Below, one piece after another: positions 35,363 through 42,743 of a stretch of 49,814 bases of DNA. The stretch is taken from positions 1 to 49,814 of the IMG/VR virus record IMGVR_UViG_3300042307_000724; one strand, 5' to 3'. Numbering within the stretch: the stretch's first letter is position 1; each line of letters starts with the position of its first letter. Source of the stretch: a virus. The translations under genes and the position numbers were made by a program. The notes beneath the pieces are model-generated. The model saw only the letters and a program-made list of their open reading frames with translations. It did no database searches and was not told where the DNA came from.

Positions 35363-35394
35363 AATAAATAATGGTTAAATGGTAAAATGTCAAA
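35363..35394 (-). promoter_or_regulatory. promoter-like element before DNA polymerase
   Basis: Minus-strand ATTTGACATTTTA (the same string as before gp32) starts at about 35395, and TATTTATT (35370-35363) follows TTTG after 20 bases. The TTTGACA overlaps the stop of the upstream 117-aa gene. The start codon is 60 bases further on. A five-pair hairpin CACAA/TTGTG lies in the leader at 35336-35351. Confidence 0.5.
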
Positions 35395-35743
35395 TGATGT
35401 TGATATATAAATTTGAAACTATTGGTGCGATCAACTCTCCGTTTTCTAATACAATCGAAAATTCTCCGATGAATCTTCCTTTTTTATTTGTGTCTCTTGC
35501 CGACCATTTGTAATAGATATAATATTCTCTTGGTGAGTCCGGATTTGTTCTATCTTTTTCTGTTAGGTATGCCGGTTGCATAAATATTTTTTGAATTCCG
35601 TTGTCTTCACTTTTCATTGAGAATCGGATGTTCGCATTATCCAAAATTTCATAAAAGTTTTTCCACGAGTCGGTTCTTCCGTCTCTAATAACATCCATTT
35701 TTAAAATGGGTAAACTTGTGTTTTGTTTTATAAAAAATTCCAT
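35390..35743 (-). CDS. hypothetical 117-aa protein
   Basis: Starts MEFFIKQNTSLPILKMDVIR and contains FYEILDNANIRFSMKSED and REYYIYYKWSARDTNKKGRF, a mixed alpha/beta pattern seen in uncharacterised proteins of T4-like phages near virion genes, but I cannot name the family. It follows the oxygenase gene by 17 bases, so it probably shares its transcript. Its stop codon overlaps the polymerase promoter element. Confidence 0.65.
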   Translation of the reverse strand: MEFFIKQNTSLPILKMDVIRDGRTDSWKNFYEILDNANIRFSMKSEDNGIQKIFMQPAYLTEKDRTNPDSPREYYIYYKWSARDTNKKGRFIGEFSIVLENGELIAPIVSNLYINII

Positions 35744-35760
35744 TACTTATAATAAGTATT

Positions 35761-36396
35761 TTATTTTTGAAAATATTTTGATATTCGTTGACTTAATCTA
35801 ACTCTCGGATCATTTTTATCCCTATTTAAAATTTCATAAGGTAGTAAGAATCCAAAACTTAAAAACACTCGTCTTGAGTTAAACTCTTCTGTCCAATGTT
35901 TATATAAAGATGCCTCAAAACAGTATAGGTCTTTTTGTTCTATTAATGGGGACGATCCGTCTATAAAAATTTTGTAATCTTCCGATAACACACTTATATT
36001 ACACTTATAGTTAACATAACCATCAATTGATGCGTCATAGTGTGGATTTATTTTTCCACCTTTATTCATATCAACCGCCTGTAAAAAAACGTTTTCTTTT
36101 GGAAAATTAAATTCTTTAGATATTTTATCTATTATATTATGTATAAAATCAGGTAACGGGTCTTTAGATACATCCGATATTGATTGAAATTTTGATATGT
36201 AATTAGTTAATGGTGTATTTGATATGTCAAAAATATACGACTTACCATTTAAATCTTTGGATAGTTCGGTAAGATGGTGGTTTGAATCATTCCCAATGTG
36301 GTTAATAGATTCAATCCAATTAACTATCTGATTTGACTCATCGTTTGTGATGAATTTTTTTTTTAACTTAAAAGGGTTTAATTCCGTATTTTCCAA
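35761..36396 (-). CDS. 2-oxoglutarate/Fe(II)-dependent oxygenase
   Basis: The 211-aa protein has the double-stranded beta-helix metal site: H119-x-D121 (NPHYDASIDGY) and distal H167 (YKHWTEEF), with R175/R176 in SRRVFLSFGFL for 2-oxoglutarate binding. Such enzymes hydroxylate proteins, nucleic acids or small molecules using O2 and 2-oxoglutarate. The substrate is not clear. Related phage oxygenases are common in T4-like marine phages. It overlaps the upstream 88-aa gene by 29 bases. With SOD it is the second oxygen-linked enzyme in this window. Confidence 0.75.
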   Translation of the reverse strand: MENTELNPFKLKKKFITNDESNQIVNWIESINHIGNDSNHHLTELSKDLNGKSYIFDISNTPLTNYISKFQSISDVSKDPLPDFIHNIIDKISKEFNFPKENVFLQAVDMNKGGKINPHYDASIDGYVNYKCNISVLSEDYKIFIDGSSPLIEQKDLYCFEASLYKHWTEEFNSRRVFLSFGFLLPYEILNRDKNDPRVRLSQRISKYFQK

Positions 36397-36634
36397 TTTT
36401 CTTTAGGTTATGTTTTACCAAAAATTCTCTTGGGTTCATTGCCTCAATTATTGTTAACTCCGCAGAATCCATAAGTTGTTTTGCCCTTTCTTCCGTTACA
36501 GCCATAACACATAATTTGTGAGTTGCCGGTAACTCTCCTGTTGGTGATAAATCTATTTTTAAGATATTATCATTTTTCATTTTTTCTCTTGCTTGTGAAA
36601 CTTTAGATTCTTCACATAATATACAGATTCTCAT
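36368..36634 (-). CDS. conserved hypothetical 88-aa protein
   Basis: Starts MRICILCEESKV and contains IDLSPTGELPATHKLCVMAV followed by a helix and NPREFLVKHNLKKIG. This IDLSPTGELPATH pattern recurs in T4-like phages with unknown role. Probable small alpha/beta fold with an N-terminal Cys pair. It overlaps the oxygenase start by 29 bases and starts one base after the 80-aa gene. Confidence 0.7.
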   Translation of the reverse strand: MRICILCEESKVSQAREKMKNDNILKIDLSPTGELPATHKLCVMAVTEERAKQLMDSAELTIIEAMNPREFLVKHNLKKIGKYGIKPF

Positions 36635-36635
36635 A

Positions 36636-36878
36636 TTACTTGTTTTTTAATAGATTAAGTAGTTCTTTTTTTTCTTCTCTTGACATTGGTTTACTCTTAA
36701 ACATATTAAAAACTTCAGTTATTTCTTCAGAAGTATATGTGTTAAGTAATGTGGTTTTTGTGTCCACACATTCTTTATATGTCATTTCATAAGCGTCTTT
36801 TGAGTTATCAACCCAAACATCATTTTCTAAAGATTGTAGAAACTTATTATCACTTTTTCTTTTAATATATTTTATCAT
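36636..36878 (-). CDS. hypothetical 80-aa protein
   Basis: I place the start at 36878 (MIKYIKRKSDNKFLQSLEND). A further upstream ATG at 36938 would overlap the fibre gene that ends at 36913. The product is lysine-rich with a C-terminal helix EEKKELLNLLKNK. No family is recognised. It probably starts the small operon with the 88-aa protein and the oxygenase. Confidence 0.6.
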   Translation of the reverse strand: MIKYIKRKSDNKFLQSLENDVWVDNSKDAYEMTYKECVDTKTTLLNTYTSEEITEVFNMFKSKPMSREEKKELLNLLKNK

Positions 36879-36912
36879 TTTTTTAATTTTTATAAAGTTA
36901 GTCAACGGAAGC

Positions 36913-38151
36913 TTAAACACAACAGTTGAATACCTCAAACGTTAATGTTCCGCTAGAACAAAATTGATTTACTGAGTTGGTTGGCATTTCTAAATTTACA
37001 AAACCATCTCCAGCATCAGAATATGTTCCCAAATAACTCATATTTGGTTCAGAGTTTAAGTAAGTTATAAGTTCTGACATATCATTTACTGTACCATCCC
37101 CGTAAAGTGATTGAATGAAATTTCCATTACAAAACAAAGCAATACTAGCAGTGGGAATAGGAAACGATGATTCCATAGTTCCACTTATTACAATTGGTGT
37201 GGTATCTAAATCTTGTTTAATTTGAATCTCTACTGGAAAATAATACAGACTATCGGAAACTGGCTCAAATACGTCTAAATCAAAAACCGCAACAACAATT
37301 GAATCATCCTTTTCGTTAAAACTTATAGGGGACACAAAAGTTTCTAATAAGAAAGGCCCAAAAAACGGGCTTGCGGTCCCACCACCTAAAACGAATGTTG
37401 TGTTTCTATTAAAATTATTATATAGTGGACCTGTGGTTGAATTAAAACCCAAATAAAATCCTGGCTGGAATTCAAAATCATAACCCCACTCAATGTCAAA
37501 TCCCAAATTGTTTTCTAATACTGTCACTACTAAATTACCGCTAGATACTAAAGTAGAACCGTTACTCCAATTTGCTGGTATTTCTCCTGTCGCGATAAAA
37601 ACAGATCCTGTTTCATTTGGATTGTCTGTAGTTGAGCTATCAACAGTTATTGTTATGTCGTTATCTGGACTGATACCCCCAACATTTGTACCCAATATCG
37701 TTATTGTATCACCACTTACATAACCATAACCAATGGTAACGATACTGACTGATTCATAAGCATCATTGTTTACTACAATTTCAAACACAATACCAGAACC
37801 TTCACCACTTGTGGCACCACCAGAAGTATATGTATCGGTCACCCCAGTTACCGATGTTCCACTATAACTATATGTAAGAACAACCCCACTCAACGCATTT
37901 GCAATATTACTAAAATCATCATCACTAACATAATCAGTTATTGTATAGGTTTCACCTATAATTAAACCATCATTAAGACCACCAAAACCACCTAAAGTAG
38001 TGCCGGTCTGAGAACCTAACTGAGTTAATAGTGCTTTGTAAGTCGCTAAACTTCCTGTTGTTACACCCGTAACACTTAAATTTCCATTAATGGTTATATC
38101 ACCATTTATGGTTTGTCCCGGTACGTTATTTACAATATATTTTGTTGCCAT
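36913..38151 (-). CDS. tail fibre / appendage protein (412 aa)
   Basis: Gly/Thr/Ser/Asn-rich beta protein with an N-terminal fibre-attachment look (VNNVPGQTINGDITINGNLS), a module YESVSIVTIGYGYVSGDTIT with ILGTNVGG, and a C-terminal domain (SIALFCNGNFIQSLYGDGTV). Both of the last two are found again in the 1018-aa neighbour. It contains Cys only in the C-terminal domain. It is most likely a receptor-binding or fibre-decorating subunit. The start is preceded by an A-rich leader with no late motif, so it may be co-transcribed from the upstream 1018-aa gene, 17 bases away. Confidence 0.7.
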   Translation of the reverse strand: MATKYIVNNVPGQTINGDITINGNLSVTGVTTGSLATYKALLTQLGSQTGTTLGGFGGLNDGLIIGETYTITDYVSDDDFSNIANALSGVVLTYSYSGTSVTGVTDTYTSGGATSGEGSGIVFEIVVNNDAYESVSIVTIGYGYVSGDTITILGTNVGGISPDNDITITVDSSTTDNPNETGSVFIATGEIPANWSNGSTLVSSGNLVVTVLENNLGFDIEWGYDFEFQPGFYLGFNSTTGPLYNNFNRNTTFVLGGGTASPFFGPFLLETFVSPISFNEKDDSIVVAVFDLDVFEPVSDSLYYFPVEIQIKQDLDTTPIVISGTMESSFPIPTASIALFCNGNFIQSLYGDGTVNDMSELITYLNSEPNMSYLGTYSDAGDGFVNLEMPTNSVNQFCSSGTLTFEVFNCCV

Positions 38152-38168
38152 TTTATTTTTTAAATTTT

Positions 38169-41100
38169 TTAATCGTTAAATACATTTATTGTGTATGTTC
38201 CACTTGGGCAATACTGTTGTTTTAATGATGGGTTTATATACAAACCAATTGTTCCATCATTATTATCAAAGAAATAACCAAATTGTCTAAAGTTACTATT
38301 AAATAAAGTAACCAATTCAGTCATAGTATATGCAGTTTGATTGGTTATTCCACCATTATTGGTATAACTTCCATCACACTCAAACTCAAAACTCGCACTA
38401 CTGAAAGGGAATGATAAAGATTGACTATACACTGGAATATAACCTGAGATTTCATACACTGAGTCAACATTTAAAATATCATCTTCATCATAAAAAGATA
38501 CTCTTTTGTTACCTAATCTTCTTTCAAAAATTTGTTTTGTATACTGCTCATAAAATAAAGGTGTCGGAGTTGTTCCGGTAACTGTAATAATAACATCATC
38601 TGAATATAATGTGCTAACAGTTATTGTGATATCATCAACACCATCAACACCGCCAAATATACTACCGTCAATAGTTAATACATCCCCAGTCAAATATGAA
38701 CTTCCTCCACCACTTAATGATATACTATCAACTAAATCATCAACAACAATAATATTAAAACTTCCGTTCTCACCCGCACCAGTACCTTGTGCAAATACAT
38801 TATCATATGTTCCTGTAGTTCCTGATTTACCGACAGCATCGCTCGAGAATCCATCAATAACTCCGGTTACACCTCCAATTTGAGTTCCAAGTATTGTTAG
38901 TTCGTCATCATTTTGATACAATCTACCTTCCGTTGCTCCTGTAACACCAATTACTGTTCCGCCTGAAACCTCAACGTCAAATGTTGCATTAACACCGTGT
39001 CCATTTGTTGTTCCAGTTAAATCAGTGTGTATAGTATCAGTTGCCCCTGTTCCTGCGGCGGTATAACTAAATCCTGTGATATTTCCGTAATTAAGTGTAA
39101 AATAAGTATCATTTATATTTGTGTTAATTACATTCCATTGGAAATAATTTCCAACTTCATTATCGTAAAAATTATCAGCAATTGTATTGTTATAGAAATA
39201 CTCACCTATTGTATTATCATAAAAATAATTACCTATGATATTACCTTGTGAGTAGCCACCTCCGTTTCCAAAATCTTCACCTATTATGTTACCACTAAAA
39301 CCATAACCGATATTGTTATTAGCAAAATTATTACCAATAGTGTTGCCCAAAACGCCACCTTTAAATGTATTTTCGTAAACATCACCCAAAAAGTCATTAC
39401 TAGATATATAACTACCAAAGGTATTACCGAAACAATTCCCACTAATTTGATTTCCTCCAAAACCCCAATCTGTTCTATTTTGACTAAAATCCTGATACGT
39501 TATATTACCTTTAAATTCGTTGAAAATTTGGTTATCATTAAAATTACCATATATTGTATTCTCTTCAAATCGTTCACCGATTCTATTGTTATATGTTTCC
39601 CCACTTATTGAATTATTATTAAATCCGGGACCAATTTCATTGTTATAAAAATTTTGGGTTATTGTATTACTATCAAAATTCTCTCCTATATTATTTGAGT
39701 AAAAAGAGGTTGGTATGATATTATATTGAAAATCACTACCTACAATATTGTCATTGAAGTAGTTATTAATTAATAGGTTTAGATTAAAGCTACCAACAAT
39801 AGTATTGTTTCGGAAATCACTATCTATGATGTTACTATAAAAACTATCTCCAATATTATTATTTTGAAAATCATAATTAAGCGTTAAAAAATTACTATTG
39901 AAGTATGAACCTATTCGGTTAAAATCAAAATCTTCTGCATCGTAATCTCCGAGCATATTAAATTCGAAATAATTACCAATCTGATTTGATTCCATATCAC
40001 AATCAATAATGTTGTATTGAAAATATGAACCTATATTATTTCTGTCAAAATCATTTGTTATAATATTATATTGAAAATATGGCCCAACTATATTTGAGTC
40101 CATATCTTCATCAAATGTATTACCTACAACATTCCCACCGAATGTGTTATTTCTGTATGAACCGTCGAGAAAAACGTTATTTGATAATATAAAAGTATTG
40201 TAATTAACATAATCACCCAAGTATGTGTTAAAATTATCATCATCATTAAATGTATAATACTCCGCAAATTCATCATTAGTTGTACCAGTTATATTACATT
40301 GGTGTGGATTCATATAATCAGGTAATCTCTGTCCCGAAGAATAATAGGAGTTGGTCGCATTCGTTAAAGTTCTACCTGTAACATACATTTCAACATTACT
40401 AACTATCGATGAAATTTCATAATATTGGAAACTACCTAATCCAAAACCAGGACTATAAACTCCAAAAATATCACCAACAGTAAAATCATTTGTAAATGTT
40501 GTTCCAGTTCCATCAACTAATCCGGTTGTACCATCTAAATTAATTTTACCTTCATAGTATTGTTCTGAAAAATAACCAACATATCTAATAAATTGAACTG
40601 CTCTAAAATCATAATCGGCTCTATTATTTTTATCATCAATTCTTTCTGTAATTCTACCTTTGGCAGGACCACTTGTCACTTCTGTTGTATCCCAAGTTAT
40701 ATCATAAGATATTTTATCTTGTGGGTATAATGTCGAGTATACTGTAGGTGAAAATCCTGTTGTTGATATTGCTAGCAATAATATTGGTTCTGTTGTTCCT
40801 GTTTTATAGTTACCCGTTGTTATTGCCGAACCATTAGAATCAAAGTTTGGTTGATCATAACACGTTTGATAATCAGTCATCAAGTAATATTTTCCTTCAC
40901 ATAGTGTTGCTCCTGTTATTTTACCTGCTAATTCAGAATAAGTAATATATTCTACATTACACGGTAAATTTTGATATGTTGTTGCAGATATTGTATTTGC
41001 AGTTAAACCGTTGGTAAATATAGTTGACCCAGTAACGGTACCACCTGTAAATAATCCACCACTAAAATCTTCAAATGATCCATCAGGATTTTTCTTTTCA

Positions 41101-41225
41101 AATAACCCTGTATTGGAATCGACACCAACGTAATAAGTGTCAGTCGTCCCACTTAAATTATTGAAATTTTCGCCCGTAACGTAGATTGTGGTTTTACCAT
41201 TATTTTGTTGTATTATTCTTCCCAT
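38169..41225 (-). CDS. long tail fibre protein with nine-residue-repeat beta-solenoid
   Basis: The 1018-aa protein begins MGRIIQQNNGKTTIYVTGEN. Residues about 340-700 are a long run of a nine-residue unit, I-G-x-x-F-x-x-N-x alternating with I-x-x-x-F-x-x-N-x, so the pattern repeats every 18 residues (for example IGENFDSNTITQNFYNNEIG). Regular Ile and Phe point inwards and Asn forms a ladder, the look of a beta-helix or pentapeptide-like solenoid. Modules shared with the 412-aa protein follow, and the C-terminal domain (SASFEFECDGSYTNNGGITN) is homologous to that of the 412-aa protein. This is an adhesin or fibre shaft, probably contacting the host surface. A late TATTTATA element precedes it. 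Confidence 0.75.
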   Translation of the reverse strand: MGRIIQQNNGKTTIYVTGENFNNLSGTTDTYYVGVDSNTGLFEKKNPDGSFEDFSGGLFTGGTVTGSTIFTNGLTANTISATTYQNLPCNVEYITYSELAGKITGATLCEGKYYLMTDYQTCYDQPNFDSNGSAITTGNYKTGTTEPILLLAISTTGFSPTVYSTLYPQDKISYDITWDTTEVTSGPAKGRITERIDDKNNRADYDFRAVQFIRYVGYFSEQYYEGKINLDGTTGLVDGTGTTFTNDFTVGDIFGVYSPGFGLGSFQYYEISSIVSNVEMYVTGRTLTNATNSYYSSGQRLPDYMNPHQCNITGTTNDEFAEYYTFNDDDNFNTYLGDYVNYNTFILSNNVFLDGSYRNNTFGGNVVGNTFDEDMDSNIVGPYFQYNIITNDFDRNNIGSYFQYNIIDCDMESNQIGNYFEFNMLGDYDAEDFDFNRIGSYFNSNFLTLNYDFQNNNIGDSFYSNIIDSDFRNNTIVGSFNLNLLINNYFNDNIVGSDFQYNIIPTSFYSNNIGENFDSNTITQNFYNNEIGPGFNNNSISGETYNNRIGERFEENTIYGNFNDNQIFNEFKGNITYQDFSQNRTDWGFGGNQISGNCFGNTFGSYISSNDFLGDVYENTFKGGVLGNTIGNNFANNNIGYGFSGNIIGEDFGNGGGYSQGNIIGNYFYDNTIGEYFYNNTIADNFYDNEVGNYFQWNVINTNINDTYFTLNYGNITGFSYTAAGTGATDTIHTDLTGTTNGHGVNATFDVEVSGGTVIGVTGATEGRLYQNDDELTILGTQIGGVTGVIDGFSSDAVGKSGTTGTYDNVFAQGTGAGENGSFNIIVVDDLVDSISLSGGGSSYLTGDVLTIDGSIFGGVDGVDDITITVSTLYSDDVIITVTGTTPTPLFYEQYTKQIFERRLGNKRVSFYDEDDILNVDSVYEISGYIPVYSQSLSFPFSSASFEFECDGSYTNNGGITNQTAYTMTELVTLFNSNFRQFGYFFDNNDGTIGLYINPSLKQQYCPSGTYTINVFND
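39125..40210 (-). repeat. about 40 copies of a nine-residue repeat (27-bp period in protein)
   Basis: Within the 1018-aa fibre gene the I-x-x-x-F-x-x-N-x unit repeats nearly without interruption. At DNA level the copies are diverged. Every second copy carries Gly after Ile (IG), giving an 18-residue super-repeat. Confidence 0.8.
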
Positions 41226-41237
41226 GTCTTTTTAATT

Positions 41238-41245
41238 TATAAATA
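41238..41245 (-). promoter_or_regulatory. late-type TATTTATA element before the 1018-aa fibre gene
   Basis: Minus-strand GATATTTATAAATTAAAAAG, 12 bases before the ATG at 41225. It sits in a 100-base A/T-rich gap in which I see nothing else. Confidence 0.55.
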
Positions 41246-41325
41246 TCTTTACTTTTGTGTTTGTTTCTTTTTTGTTTCAGATTATGATGTATATTACATT
41301 GTTGAATAAAAATTTCTATTAATTA

Positions 41326-41811
41326 TTATACGTTTGCTACTGATATTGAATAAATAACCGCTGCACTGATAGACGCATTATTAACTACTTGTATTGTAAA
41401 TAAGTCCCCCTCCGCAAATACTTCAGTATTTACTAAATCTGAAAATACCCCACTAGCACTATCTGCAGGAATGGTTATAGAAATATTTGTTGATACTCCA
41501 TTTTTTCTAATTGTTAAAACATGGCTACCACTTGACGGTTGAACACCGCCAGTTAATACGTAGAATTTACCAATTGTTAATGTGGCGGGAATCACTAACG
41601 ATCTAGCTGATTCAGTATTAGTAATGCCAAGAGACATTAACGGAGATATGTATCTAGCAGAACCATTAACTGCACTATTTGTTAAAAAAGAATTCCCTAT
41701 TAAAGAAAATGTTCCTCCACCACTTGAGATTCCTGTTAAATTAGATCCATCACCATAGAGTGTTGTTCCACTTATTGTTGTTGCGCTTATTATATCTGTA
41801 TTAAATCCCAT
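41326..41811 (-). CDS. fibre-associated protein (161 aa)
   Basis: The N-terminus ISATTISGTTLYGDGSNLTG is a phrase common in phage fibre and appendage proteins. The rest is a small beta domain (FYVLTGGVQPSSGSHVLTIR, then FTIQVVNNASISAAVIYSIS) of jelly-roll or carbohydrate-binding look. It starts 6 bases after the 300-aa gene and shares its transcript. Confidence 0.65.
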   Translation of the reverse strand: MGFNTDIISATTISGTTLYGDGSNLTGISSGGGTFSLIGNSFLTNSAVNGSARYISPLMSLGITNTESARSLVIPATLTIGKFYVLTGGVQPSSGSHVLTIRKNGVSTNISITIPADSASGVFSDLVNTEVFAEGDLFTIQVVNNASISAAVIYSISVANV

Positions 41812-41817
41812 ATCTTT

Positions 41818-42720
41818 TTAATTAAATGTTCCTGAAATTATCCAATTACCACTCACCCTTTTTTCAACTATGAAGTCAGATCCTGATATTCCCATTCTCC
41901 ACGAACCATCGGTATTATCATCACCAAAATAAAGGTATCCTGTTGATTCTATATATGTATTTGATGTTTGTAATGTTGTTGCACTTAAACTACCGTTAAC
42001 TGTTAGCCCGCTAACCGAATCAATATACGCATTAAAAGTAGTGTTTGTATTATCCGTTAAAGTTATTGTATTTGTTAAATTATCATAGGTGACTCCTGTT
42101 AAAAACGTATTTGAGTCTCCAGTTAATGAACTAATATTAACAGTATATGCTGAAGGTGATACGTTAGTATCAAAATAAATAATACCATTATTGTAAGATG
42201 CTCCTGTTGTAAAAACGTCAGTACTTCCGGTAAAAAAACCATTGACCGTAACATCTGTACCGTTACTTGTAGATAATGTTAATGTCCCTCCAGAGTATGT
42301 CCCTGAAGTAATTAAATCGCCAAATGTTGGCAAATCAACCAAAACGGTTTGTCCTGAACCACTAACAGTGATAGTTCCACCACTTAAAATTAAATTACCA
42401 TTTAATATTATTAATTGAGAATTGTCATTTAATATCAATTCACCTAAAACATATAGATCACCATACACAAAACTTTGTGAATACGAACCAATTTCAACTG
42501 TACTACCTGAAGGGATATACCACCTACTGTCAGCATTAATATCAATTAAAGCATTTGCGATTATACCACCGGTAGGGTTTGTGAGTGTAAGAGTATTTGC
42601 GGAAAACGTCATTCCAGACACACCTAAAGATTGTAGATAATATAAATTATTATCCATATCTAAATTGGTTAATTTTGACCCCTTAGCGTCAGGTCCATAT
42701 TGTCTTGTAACTAAACTCAT
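41818..42720 (-). CDS. fibre / baseplate appendage protein (300 aa)
   Basis: Starts MSLVTRQYGPDAKGSKLTNL, then beta-strand-rich repeats (LYVLGELILNDNSQLIILNG, LILSGGTITVSGSGQTVLVD) typical of a trimeric fibre shaft, and ends in YLYFGDDNTDGSWRMGISGS, a fibre-tip-like end. No S74 peptidase is visible. A TATTTATT element 9 bases upstream drives it with the 161-aa gene. Confidence 0.65.
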   Translation of the reverse strand: MSLVTRQYGPDAKGSKLTNLDMDNNLYYLQSLGVSGMTFSANTLTLTNPTGGIIANALIDINADSRWYIPSGSTVEIGSYSQSFVYGDLYVLGELILNDNSQLIILNGNLILSGGTITVSGSGQTVLVDLPTFGDLITSGTYSGGTLTLSTSNGTDVTVNGFFTGSTDVFTTGASYNNGIIYFDTNVSPSAYTVNISSLTGDSNTFLTGVTYDNLTNTITLTDNTNTTFNAYIDSVSGLTVNGSLSATTLQTSNTYIESTGYLYFGDDNTDGSWRMGISGSDFIVEKRVSGNWIISGTFN

Positions 42721-42729
42721 TTTTTATTT

Positions 42730-42737
42730 AATAAATA
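42730..42737 (-). promoter_or_regulatory. late-type TATTTATT element before the 300-aa fibre gene
   Basis: Minus-strand TATATTTATTAAATAAAAAATG, 9 bases between element and start codon. Confidence 0.45.
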
Positions 42738-42743
42738 TAGTGT

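Noticed and set aside
39125-40210. Repeat-rich DNA considered as a CRISPR array
   Set aside because: Copies are diverged, in frame and coding, with no constant repeat/spacer structure.
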